A DNA stretch of 12,908 bases from Hyphochytrium catenoides (GCA_900088475.1 FLMG01003336.1:12749-25656), one strand, 5' to 3'. Shown: positions 1-9,500, counted from the stretch's first letter. Numbers and translations are program-made. Notes: generated by a model not told the origin, from the sequence alone.

Positions 1-40
<40 letters not shown>
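1..40. repeat. (TC)20 dinucleotide microsatellite
   Basis: Forty bases of uninterrupted TC at the left edge of the window, inside an intron. It probably continues outside the window. Confidence 0.95.
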
Positions 41-43
<3 letters not shown>

Positions 44-196
44 TCTCTTCTTTATTTTCCCCTCCTATCCCGTGTTGTCTCGCTGCCCACTTTCTCTCTT
101 CCGCCATTTTTCCTGATCTCTTTCTATACTCTGGTCCGTGATTCTTCCTTCGCGGGGTCCCTTCGCGTCTCTTTCTCACATTCTGCTGACGCGTAG
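1..196 (+). other. 3' part of an intron of the PPC/EGF surface-protein gene
   Basis: The window opens inside non-coding sequence that is strongly CT-rich, beginning with a perfect TC dinucleotide run, and it ends in a TAG acceptor at 194-196 directly before a coding exon. Its composition matches the following introns of the same gene, so it is most simply the 3' part of an intron whose donor lies upstream of the window. No coding segment could be supported in it. Confidence 0.7.
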
Positions 197-1295
197 GCAT
201 CTCATTCCTGAAGTGAAGATATTCAAGGAGTATCAGGACAGCTTCTTCATCAAACACTTTGGCGTTACGGATGACGACACGTAAGGAGCGCGACCGAGAG
301 AGAGCAATTAGAAGAGAATCCCCATTCTCTCCCTATATTTTCTTCCTCACTCTTTCTCTCTTTCTGTTGCTAATCTTCCTTCTTTTTCTCTCTGGTCGAT
401 CCTCCTCAGACGCATTCCTCCATTAGCAGTGGACTCTTGGATGATCTTCTCGTTGCGCCTGAACGCTTCGGCTTCTTCCCTCTTGGTGGATCTCCAGAAG
501 TGGACAACGGGAAGCTACAGCGGAGGAGACCCACTGCTGATTGTGCGGAGAGACAGAATCCCATCTCTCTCCTCGTTTGCCTCTAGCCCGAGACAGGTCA
601 GGGACGAGAAGCTAGGCTACTCAGAGACTTCAACACCTTTCTATCCTCGTGGGCTCAGGGTTCTTAGAGGCTAAACAGCATCCTCGTGTCCATTGCCTTT
701 CAATCTGTGTAGGCTGTAGATGGTAAGGGATGGGCTCTGGGTGCAGGAGAGCAGCGTCTGGTTCTGAGCAAGGGGTCAGGAGGACTGACGGCTGGAACCT
801 ACTGTGAGTCCCCTGCGCCTACAACCTTAGCTCTCGCTCTCCCTCTTTTTCGGCCCCACTCTTCTCTTCGCTTCTCTTCTCTTCCCTTTGTACCTGTCTG
901 TCGGCTTCTTCCATGTCTTCTCCACCTTTCCAGAACTGTGCTCCCTGTCCTTCTCCCTTCCTATTTCTTCACTCTTGCCTTTTCTCTCTCACAACCATCT
1001 TCTTTCACTCTCTCTGTTCTCTCTCTCTCCCTCTCTGCCATAGATATCGGGGTGGTGAACAGCCGGTATGCCTTGGACCCCCTGGTGTTCGATCTCGCGG
1101 TGCATGTCGGGTACAACGAGAGTTGCCCTGCTGCCCTGATTGCGCAGTGTCGCAGAGGAAACACTTCTTCTCCCTCTCCTTCTGCATGCTCTCCATCCTC
1201 TAGTAACCTCTGCACCTGTCCCGACGGGTTCACAGGGTCACTGTGCGACGTCGCCTTTGAGCGCCGGGCTCCTCTCTCTCTCAACGACACAACCG
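197..1295 (+). other. Exons 1-4: PPC-like unit 1 and EGF-like module 1
   Basis: Exons 1 to 4 encode residues 1-204. The beta-rich part contains DSWMIFSLRLNAS, then GGDPLLIVRRDRIP, and closes with LTAGTYYIGVVNS. That is the usual order of a PPC domain: a hydrophobic strand, an acidic-Pro turn before a strand, then a G-T-Y-Y-I-G-V strand. EGF module 1 follows with cysteines 148, 156, 169, 177, 179 and 188. Its end, CTCPDGFTGSLC, is a textbook EGF consensus with the C-x-C, Gly-Phe and Gly positions. A serine/proline-rich insert sits between its second and third cysteines. The PPC assignment rests on pattern only; a different beta-sandwich family is possible. The EGF call is firm. Confidence 0.65.
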
Positions 1296-1568
1296 GTACA
1301 CGGCCGCTATCTTTAGCGACACTCTCTCTCATTTCTGTCTCTCGCTCTGCCATTTCTCTCTGTGTCTTTTACTCTCATTATCTTATAGATACTGGTCTGT
1401 TCCACAGTTCCCTTGGGAACCAGGATTTAGCTGCTTGATGTCTCTTCCTCTTTGCCTCGCCTTCGCTCTTGTCTCTTCTCATCTCTTCCCCTCTGTCGTC
1501 GCGTTGACGGCAGCGGGCGCTTCTCATCTCTCTTCTACCTCTTTCTCCTCCTATATGACGCAAGACTA

Positions 1569-1622
<54 letters not shown>

Positions 1623-4600
1623 TTCTCCTCTCTCTCTCTCTCCCCACACACACCTTGTTCTGTAGGTGCTGTCCTAGACACTGTCTATGGCACTGTCTTG
1701 CCCGGACAAACCGCCTCTTTTTCCTTTGAAGCCGCGGCCAACAAGAAGAACCTCCGCTTTCTTAAATTTAAAGCAACCTTCTCTGCACCGTCTCCGTCTT
1801 CCCGCTCCTCTTCATTCTCTTCTCTCTCTTCCTCGAGACCGATCCTCCTGCTCCGGACGCCGGCTCAGCCAGGCTTTCCTTCCTTCGACACTTCATCTCT
1901 CTTTGACTACTCGGCTGTGAATGGAGAGAGAGACGTCCAGGAGGTGATTGTCCCGGATGTCTCGGCCTGCTCGGGGATAGATTGCTACAAACTCTCACGT
2001 AAGTGCGGCCGAGAAGCCGAGTGGACCATACTGTTCAGGCCTCTTTCGATCTGTCTCTCTCTCTCTCTCGGTCCTATTCCGATCCTTATCCCTGTTTGTC
2101 TAGCTGACTTCCAATATCTTTTGCTTTCTCTTCCTCTTCTTTTACCTTGCCTCACTCTTTCTGGTTCTCCCTCCCTTCCCTCTTTTGTCACTCTTGCCTA
2201 CTCGCTCTACTTTCCCTCAGTTAAGTCGCTGTCCCCGGCGTACTTTGCTCCTACTTCTGGCCCGTAACACCCTTTGCTGACATGTCTCGTCCCTGTCTTC
2301 CTCTGGATTGAAGCTCTCTCTATGTTGCTTATGCCTTTAGGCTCTAAGATAACGCTAACAGAAGTCTTCACATCTCGCTTGCCGACTCGCTGCCTCTCTC
2401 TCTCTCGATTTCTCTCTCTATACTTCTCTCTCTCTCTCTTCTCCAGTCCTCAACCGACCGTCGGCTTCCCAAGCTTTCAACTTCTCTCTTGAGGTCTGGG
2501 GCGGCAGGGTCCTGGCCGATATCAGCGATTTCTCCACCTGCGATGGGGAGGGAGAGGAAAGTCTCTGTAAGGGTCGTGGCGCCTGCAAAGACAGTCGAAC
2601 CGGTCCCCAGTGCCTCTGCTACCCTGGGTGGTAGGAGCCAAGACCTCATCCTAGTCCTTTTCTCTGTGGCTGATCCGCTTCGACTCAGTGGATCTCTCTT
2701 CGAGCCTCTCTCTCTCCTCTTAGCTCTGCCTCTCTCAGTCTGTGCTCTTTATTCTTTTGAGTCTCTCTCTCTTTAGCAATAACCGCTCAAACGGAGCGGC
2801 GTTGTAGAGTTTGTCCTTAGCCCAAGTTTCTTGCGTTTATCACTCTTTCTTACTGCCGTTATCCCTTACTCTTCTGTCTCTCTCCTGCACCCAGGCAAGG
2901 CTACACCTGCAACACGCCTATCTTTGGAGACCTGCAGCGTCTGCTGCACGCCACTAGTAATATCTCCTACATCTGCCCTTCCTGCTCAAAGGAGGAAATC
3001 TTTGCTCCCGGAGACTTCAAGTACGGCATTCTTTCTCTCTCTCTGTCCCTCTGTCTCTCTCTCTTGCTCTACTCCTTCTTGCTTCTCTCCTTCTCTCTCC
3101 TTTCTCCTTCGTTTGCCTTACGATCATTTCTGCTCCCTTTACTAGGCTTTACCGCGTGCCAGTGCCCATCCAGGTGGGCGCAGGGCTGCGGGTGCTGGTG
3201 AGCGGTGGGAGCGGGGTGGATCCCTCTCTCTGGGTCTCAGAAACGCTTCCACGGAGCTACCTGGACTTCCTACATATTAGACAGACCGCTGAGGAGGTCG
3301 AGGAGCTGGTGCGGCGGTGTCTCTCTCTCACTTTCTCCGTGCGCCTCTAGTCCGATGATATCCATGATTTCTAGTCCTCCTCTGCGTGAATAGTTTCCCT
3401 TCCCGTCACCGTGTCAGAGGATATCTCTCTCTCTCTCTCCCACTCTTTCCCTCCTATGCACGCTTCTCTTCCTCTTCACTTTGTCTCTCCTCTCTCAAGC
3501 GCAAATGCTCTCTCTCATGCTCCTCTTCTCTTCTTCACGCGCACACTCTCCTGCCCTTCCGCACACGCACTAACTCCAAACACCCTAGGTCCTTTCTAAG
3601 TCCTGGACAGGACGTTTCTATCTGGGCATAAGTAGCACACAGAACCTCAACGTCACCACGTTGCCAGATGGCACTGTTGGCGACAGAAGGCTCCTAAGAG
3701 CAGACAGAGACGAGCAGGAGCAGCAGGAAACAGTGGCAGGAGAGAGTGTTTCAAGTGGCGGAGAGACAGAGAGGAGAGGATTAGCTGCCACGGGGACAAC
3801 GGTGCTTACCATCTCCGTGCAGACAGTGCAGCTTGGCGCCTCGCTCGGCGGGGATCTCACTGATAGGAACTTAGTCGCAGAGTCCGGACAGTGGTTCATC
3901 TCTAGGTAATAGGCATGAGAACAAGGGAGAGGGGGGGAGAGAAGGTGGATGTCGCGGAGCAAAGAGAAGCTTGAGGACAGTCGCCAAATAGAGTGGAAAT
4001 GGAAGCTGGAGAGACACAGACATACACAGGGAGGAGTATCCACACGGAGGAGAGGAAGAGGGTGAGCCAGAAACGAAGAGAGAGAGAGAGCTCCAATTAG
4101 AGAGAAGACACAGACACGAGAAGAGGGATACCGGGGACCAGAAAGAGTAGCTCCAAGAATGTTAGCCATCCGTGAGAGGAACACAGAGACCCTCGAAAGA
4201 GTTTGAGGAGAGGGTGGGGCCTTGGAATGGCTATCAAAGATGTAGAGAGAAAGAGAGAGTGGAGAGAGAAGTGGAAGAATTATAGATGTAAAGCTTTGAC
4301 CGGTCTCTTCCCTCTCGTTTACTTTTTACTGTTTATTGTGGCCACAGCCCGGAAGGGCTCACGTTTCTTAGCGTTGGCTCGGCCCTGTTCCTAGGCCTCT
4401 TCATAGGAGTGGTTGTCCTGATTTACAGGTCAGACTGCCGTAGATCCTGAGCGGGGCGAGAGAACAAGAGACAAACAGGCGTCTCAGCGGCGGAGGAAGA
4501 CAGAATGGGGAAAGACAGTGCAATATTGACTGTCTACCGACAGAGAGAGGGAGAGAGGGAGACAAAGAGACATAGATAGCGACAGGCACAGATACACTGG

Positions 4601-5658
4601 GAACAAGAGAGAGACGCGGAAATAAGAGACAGAGAGAAAGGGAGAAAAGCACGGGAGTTGGAACGATGCTTGGAACTGGTATGAGGAGATTCTGACAGCC
4701 TAACAGGAACCCCGATAACCGTGACAAGTTGTTGAAGGAGCACATCCGGCTCCCTCATCAAGAGAAACGAATGCAGGAGAAAGGTAAGAGCCTGAGTCTA
4801 TCTTTCTCTCGCTAAAGAAAGGCTCTTTCGAGTCTCTCCAGCTTTGGTTTAGTGCCTCACCTTTGCCGCGCGGTCTCCGGTCTCACCCTGTCTTGCCTTC
4901 CTAGATGGTCATGCTGAGGAGCTTAAGGAGACGTTGCCGGTGCAGCTTACGATGCTAGACAGAGAGAAGAAACGCAGAGCTGACATTATTGCGCAAAAGG
5001 TGTCTCTCTCTCTCTCTCTCCCCCAATGGCGTCCACTTGCCTCTCTTGAGGTTTGAGGCTTGAATTCTATGGTTTGACCTCATTCTCGTTCTGTCTCTCA
5101 TGCCATCCGTCTCTCCTTCTCTCTCTCATCCTCCTACAACTCTGGCTTATCTCTTTCTCATGCCATACGGGGCTGCTTTCTTCCTCACTTGTCTTCCCCA
5201 CCTGACATTCTTTCCTCCTTCTTCGCAGCCATTAGCTGAGGGTCAGAAGCGACGCGAGGTGGTGATCGCAGCTCCCACAGGAGAGAGTATAGGGAAAGGA
5301 GGAGACGGTGACTCAGTTTCAGAGCGAACGGACCATCGGAGAAAGGTTATCGCCATTAACATCAAGAGATCAGGTCAGAAGGAGCCCCTATCACCTTCAA
5401 GAGAGAACCGGGGGGCAAAGAAGGAGACAGAAGAGGAACGAGAGCGAGAGATGACAGTAGGAGAGAAAGGAGGGAAGAGGTCTTACGTCCCACCCCATAT
5501 GTCTCTTTCCCTCTCCTTACTCGCTAGTGCTCTTAACAATCCTGTCCCTCTCTTGAGCAGACGAGCAGGGCTTGTTCCCTCAGCTACCGAACAGCCCGAC
5601 TGACCATACCGAGGACCAGCCGCCGTTCAAATCCGCCTATGCTGCCAGAAGGCGGTAG
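197..5658 (+). CDS. Type I membrane protein with PPC-like and EGF-like modules (5' partial, 14 exons)
   Basis: I see fourteen exons that join in phase: 197-280, 410-596, 713-803, 1044-1295, 1666-1998, 2447-2630, 2895-3020, 3146-3308, 3589-3905, 4348-4428, 4707-4783, 4905-4999, 5229-5373, 5561-5658. All thirteen introns are GT...AG. The joined product is 743 residues, numbered from the first whole codon, and the start codon is upstream of the window. Module order is PPC-like 1 (about 28-142), EGF 1 (148-188), PPC-like 2 (about 206-333), EGF 2 (347-382), PPC-like 3 (about 405-565), one membrane helix (about 584-605), then a charged tail (606-743). EGF modules beside beta-sandwiches are typical of extracellular adhesion or receptor proteins; the ligand cannot be inferred. 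The last exon pair is the least certain: reading on without splicing at 5373 stays open to a stop at 5601-5603, although that stretch is CT-rich like an intron. The exon 8/9 join was chosen because it keeps phase and gives an LVLSK...YLGI strand pattern matching LVLSK...YYIGV in unit 1. Not recognised as a named gene. Confidence 0.78.
1577..1610. repeat. (TC)17 dinucleotide microsatellite
   Basis: An uninterrupted TC run followed by further imperfect CT units up to about 1642, then a short CA run before the acceptor at 1665. It forms the long polypyrimidine tract of intron 4 of the plus-strand gene. Confidence 0.93.
1666..2910 (+). other. Exons 5-7 (start): PPC-like unit 2 and EGF-like module 2
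   Basis: Exon 5 starts the second beta-sandwich with VYGTVLPGQTASFSFE. It continues through a serine-rich insert to PILLLRTP, and ends with EVIVPDVSACSGIDCYKLS; exon 6 adds QAFNFSLEVWG. The strand-turn order parallels unit 1, including the R/P position after the central strand. EGF module 2 has cysteines 347, 356, 362, 371, 373 and 382 and ends CLCYPGWQGYTC, again a full six-cysteine EGF pattern. Its final tryptophan codon is split by the intron at 2631-2894, and that join restores the consensus, which supports the splice sites used. Confidence 0.65.
2911..3905 (+). other. Exons 7-9: PPC-like unit 3 with charged insert
   Basis: After EGF 2 comes a short linker with a CPSC pair. The third sandwich then reads VPIQVGAGLRVLVSGGSG, VDPSLWVS, YLDFLHIRQ, LVLSKSWTGRFYLGISS and TVLTISVQTV. 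The DP-x-LWV turn and the GRFYLGI strand match the expected PPC order best of the three units. Between the last two strands lies an insert of about 35 residues rich in Arg, Glu, Gln, Gly and Ser (exon 9, roughly 3680-3785), probably a surface loop. Exon 9 ends two bases into a serine codon, just before the membrane exon. A stop codon lies directly past its donor site. Confidence 0.6.
3906..4347 (+). other. Purine-rich intron 9 of the plus-strand gene
   Basis: This 442-base intron begins GTAATAG and ends GCCACAG, but unlike the first eight introns of the same gene it is AG-rich on the coding strand (many GAGAGA and GGAGAG units). Intron 10 (4429-4706) is similar. The reverse strand is open over 3618-4184, but that reading is low-complexity Ser/Leu sequence and is not supported as a gene. 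Confidence 0.75.
4348..4428 (+). other. Exon 10: transmembrane segment
   Basis: This 81-base exon encodes SPEGLTFLSVGSALFLG followed by LFIGVVVLIYR. About 22 consecutive residues are hydrophobic or small, flanked by an acidic residue outside and Arg-Asn-Pro inside. It is the only strong membrane helix in the readable part of the protein. With Arg/Lys-rich sequence following, the N-terminus is predicted outside and the C-terminus in the cytosol. Acceptor CACAG at 4343-4347 and donor GTCAG at 4429 keep phase with exons 9 and 11. Confidence 0.85.
4429..4706 (+). other. Purine-rich intron 10 of the plus-strand gene
   Basis: A 278-base intron between the membrane exon and the first tail exon, starting GTCAGA and ending CTAACAG. 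It has repeated GAGAGAG and AGACAGAGA units in its middle. No coding potential is apparent on either strand beyond low-complexity readings. Confidence 0.75.
4707..5658 (+). other. Exons 11-14: charged cytoplasmic tail
   Basis: The tail of about 137 residues is rich in Lys, Arg and Glu (for example LLKEHIRLPHQEKRMQEK and DREKKRRADIIAQK). It is low in hydrophobics and has no recognisable catalytic domain. Exons 11-13 have clear splice sites and consistent phase. The last exon gives DEQGLFPQLPNSP and ends AARRR followed by TAG at 5656-5658. A donor-like GTAGCA overlaps this stop region at 5655-5660, and a TTTCTCTCAG acceptor ends at 5856. An alternative final exon beyond 5856 is therefore conceivable, encoding only a few residues before a TAA. 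Confidence 0.6.
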
Positions 5659-5963
5659 CAAGGTCCAGCCAGGGCAAGCGTCATGGCACTCACTGGGCGA
5701 GAAGAGAGCCCAGACAGACTGGGAGAGAGTGCATAGAGAGTAGCACACACGCAGCCAAAAGAGAGAGAGAGAGACAAGAGAAGAAGGAAAGGAAGATGGC
5801 GACTACAAAGGGGAAGAATAGCTACAGAAGACAGCTTACGGTACATTTCTCTCAGTAATTTGTTTAAACATTAACATTGACATGAAGAGAGCCACAAGGC
5901 AGAGGAGGAGACTTCGTCTTCTTTCCCAAGGATTGCTTCTCTCTCTTCCGCTGTTGCCTCTCC
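5659..5963. other. Convergent intergenic region
   Basis: About 305 bases lie between the stop codons of two genes that point towards each other. The left half is AG-rich on the plus strand with a GAGAGAGAGA stretch near 5760-5774. The middle has a TTTCTCTCAG acceptor-like site ending at 5856, followed by an AT-rich segment containing TTTGTTTAAACATTAAC at 5860-5876. Both 3' untranslated regions must fit here. No canonical AATAAA was seen on either strand, so poly(A) sites cannot be placed. Confidence 0.6.
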
Positions 5964-6059
5964 CTATTCCTGAGATAATATCTCGTTCAGCGTGCCAAAG
6001 TTATGAGAGTTCTCCTTTCTCGTCGCCTGCTTGGGGTCTTTTTCTTCCTCTTCGTCCTC
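5964..6059 (-). other. Last exon: acidic C-terminal tail
   Basis: The final exon opens after a TTTTAAG acceptor and encodes 31 residues beginning [11 protein letters not shown] and ending NEILSQE, then TAG. It lies beyond the normal C-terminus of the cathepsin X fold and is strongly charged and probably unstructured. No retention signal such as KDEL is seen at the end. Confidence 0.75.
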
Positions 6060-6523
6060 CTTAAAAGTCAACAAGCAAAGAAGAGCGGAACAAGGATGAA
6101 AGAATGAGTTCAGAAAACGGAGAGACTGATATGTCAGCAAGAGAGAGAGAGAGGATGAAATAACTCGTTCTACCTTCCATTCCGGCACTCCCCAGTCACA
6201 GTCTGTCTCGATGCCGAGGTTATTCTGGTGCATACGGATCCGGAACCACCCATTCTCACCCCAGTACTACGAGAGGCAGAGTCATAGGCAAAGGGGACAA
6301 TCCAGGACACCAAAGACGCGGGACAGACGTCGGGAGAGGAGAAAGAACGGTCAGTTAGGCGGCATTTGTGATCAAACTTATGCAGAAAGGAGAGAGTGAG
6401 TAAGATGGAATATTTGACTTACTGTGCCCCAGCTGTTCCTTCCAATCCCTATGGAAAAAGAGATAGATGCAAGGTTAGTCAAAATGCTGTCGACGATAAG
6501 CGGACAGCAAGAGACAGAAAGAG

Positions 6524-6557
<34 letters not shown>

Positions 6558-9500
6558 AGAGTGTGTACTCACAATACTCAACACCCCGTTCGTCAACTCC
6601 CCAGCCTGCGATAGAAACCTCATGATTGATCAGTGGCCAGAAGCTCTGTTCTTCATAAATGCCGCCCTGGTACTTCTCGAAGTCCGAGGTGACGTGCATG
6701 CCACAGCCAATAGGACCGCGGGCATAGATCTCAGCCTTCATTGCATTGGCTCCACTGACAGACCCGTACTCCGAGACAAAGTATTTCCGATACTTAGGGA
6801 CAGACGCGCATACACCTAGAGTCAAGAAGGGTCGCGGAGAGAGTTATGGCCTGCTGCCCAAGGTCCAGGACTCGATTGCTTACCAGGCGTGAAAGAGGAG
6901 TTTGATGGCGTGCAGCTCTCACACACACCGAGTTCGCCGCATACCCCATCTGTGGCAGTATCTGTACCAAGGCAAAGACGAAAGCACAGCAGGCAGAAGT
7001 GTCCCCATTAGACCGCTGAAGAAGATAAAGGACACAAGATGTTGGAAGCGCCCAATGGTGAGAGACCAATGCAAAGAGAAGGAGGAGGAGTTATGCTTCA
7101 AAGATGGAGGAGAAACATGTCGCCTTCTGCTGTCTCTTACAAGCTTGGCAAGTAACATCTGGGATGCCGTTCTCATGGATATACTCGTACGCAGCGCCAG
7201 GATTGCCTCCCTCACAGGAACCGCCTCCATTGCAGTTTATCAAAACCTGCCAGGTCATAGAAGAAGGAATAACTACGTCGACCGATATGACCATTGGGTA
7301 CATAGATAACGATACATATGGCTCAAGACAGTCATAGCTCCGCAAATCATACGGAAAAGCGATCGAGGTTCATATAATGAAGAAAAGGGATTATAGGCAA
7401 TCCGGATCCGAGTTCTGGCTTCCTACCTGAGGTGAGAGAAGAATCTCTGGCCATTTCCCCTTTCTCTTGATGGCAATACGGTCCGACAGAGCAGAAGTCG
7501 TTCCTTGGGCCCAGCAGCTGCCGCAATACTGAGGATCAAGCACTTAGTTGGAGCAACGAGCGAAAGACTAGGCTAGGCGTAGAGCATGGATCTCGCACGA
7601 GTGCAAAGCGGAAAGTCGCGAAGGAAGATTGGGAAAAAAGAGCTTTGACACAAAGCGAACCGCAGGGTTGGGCAAAGAGAGTGTGAGGAGGACGCTAACA
7701 GAGAGGGGAGAGATAGAAAGAGGAAGGGAGAGAGTGAGAGAGAAACCTGGGGTATATGCTGGTTCCGCTCGATGGTAGTATATCTAACGCCTTCCACATT
7801 CCTCCAATCCCAGGCTTTAGGCAGATCACGCGCGGCAAGATAGTGATGGGGGCGAGGGCTCAGGATCCTCTCCCCGCGTGGAAAGACGGTCTTAGGCACA
7901 CGACAGCCCTGAGCGTTATCCCGTCTAAGGTTCTCAGCAGTAGAAGCGGAAAGAAGAGCAAGAAACGAGGGCGGGCTAGAGAGAGCAGCCAAGAACGAAG
8001 GCGGGGACCGAAGGAGAGAGGCTTCCCGAATGTGCACGTGTTGCGGCTGTCCGTTATCCTTTGGCACACCCCAAGAGCAGTCGGCTTCAATGGCAAGATT
8101 GTTGCTTCCGCGAACTATACGGAACCATCCTTCCTCCCCCCAGTACTAAAAGAGGAAGAATATGAGAATAGGCCAGAGGCAGGAGCCGTTAGGGTAAGAA
8201 GAGCAACCATGAGAAGGATAAGTGCTGTGAGTCAGAAGGAGCTGGGAGGCAGCGTACGATGACAAGGATAGTCCGGTGAAGCGGGCAAGGAAAGATTTCT
8301 CTACGGACGACTAGGCTAGAGGAGGGAATATATGACAGGAGAGACAGCAGTATGGCCAGAAAAGGAGAGAAGGCTCTAAGGTATTAGACGTCCTATTACC
8401 GTTCCCCAAGAGTTCCTAACGATCCAGTACTTCACTCCGTTCTCCTCGCCCCAACCTGCAACAGAGATGGCATGCCCAATATCCTTCGCTCCGGTCTTGT
8501 CCTCAAAGATGCCCCCACTGTACTTCTCTAATAGTGTGAGAAAGAGAAAGACGAGAGGGAGAGGGGAGGTAGCCGGCACCGTACGACGCACGGCGAATGA
8601 GTCGAGGAAGGTCTTGCTGGTCGTTGCAAGCTATGGAGAACCTACCAAACTCTTCAGTGACGGCCACGCCACAGACGATGGGTCCTCGGTGGTAAATCTC
8701 CGCCATCATTCTCTCAGTGCCATTTACTTGGCCAAACTCATCAACGAACCTAAAGAATGGGGAAGACAAGTAAAAGGGTACGAACGGCCAGACAGTGTGT
8801 GAGCCCAATGCTGTGGCTTTGGCGCTATCTCAGTATAAAGCATCTCTCTTACGTACCACAGGTCGTACTGCTCTTGCTCGTAGCAGCCACGGTCTGGATC
8901 ACAATTCCTTTAAGGAAGGAAGAGCCAGGAGTAACAAAGGATGGTGTGAGAGGATAAGGCTTGAGTAGGCTAACAAGGGTTTCCATAGGCAACAAGGCAG
9001 GTGACCGAGTTAGAGGGAAGGGGAGAAGTGGTGAGGCGGCTACTGTTCCCCGCGAGAAAAATGAATAGCAGAAGCTCAATGAAGCGTGGCAATTCTTTGC
9101 TCCTAAGTCTGACCTGCATCTGTCGATTTGACGGCATTGCTCTCCCGTGTCCCTTCCAGTGGCGGTATAAAGCGCACAAGACTCATCTGGAATCCTAGAA
9201 CGGTTCTCAGTTAGGCATGTCACAATACCGATATGAGTCTTACACGATCAAGAGGTACCGACAGTAGAGGAAAGCAGCTACACAGGGACAGGCAAAGAGA
9301 GAAGGGCAACAGACGGAAGGGCCTTACCCGTGGTCATGAATGTACTTGAAAGCCGTAATCGGGTCCCCACCGTGGCAGCCATTGTCAGCAGTGTCGCAGT
9401 CCAAGACCACTGGGAGAGCAAGAGAGAGTGTCATGACAAGCTTGAAGAAACACACAGAGGTGACGTAGCGGATACAGCCACAGATGGACCACACTCCGGT

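Larger units (their letters stand above)
6174..7824 (-). other. Cathepsin X-like protease domain 2
   Basis: The domain starts at LPKAWDWRN (residue 375) and shows [12 protein letters not shown] (Gln396, His397 of the mini-loop, Cys405), [40 protein letters not shown] (His560), and [16 protein letters not shown] (Asn581). It ends [10 protein letters not shown] at residue 616. GSCEGG and [10 protein letters not shown] match vertebrate cathepsin X more closely than the equivalent parts of domain 1. The two halves are clearly diverged, so the duplication is not recent. Coding is split over seven exons after the shared junction exon. Confidence 0.9.

Noticed and set aside
1389-1438. Possible extra exon after the TATAG acceptor-like site in intron 4
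   Set aside because: Joined to exon 4 it reaches a stop after 17 codons without completing any module, whereas skipping to 1666 continues the beta-sandwich in phase.
1-3588. CT tracts considered as CRISPR or satellite arrays
   Set aside because: They are simple dinucleotide runs of uneven length inside introns, without spacers or a longer repeat unit.
3618-4184. 188-codon open frame on the minus strand
   Set aside because: It is antisense to exon 9 and the AG-rich intron 9. The translation is low-complexity Ser/Leu from reversed purine tracts with no domain, and the plus-strand exon here has clear module structure and phase-consistent splice sites.
7860-8096. Hydrophobic alternative frame on the minus strand within the junction exon
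   Set aside because: It starts from a non-ATG codon and overlaps the cathepsin frame, which has unmistakable family motifs on both sides.
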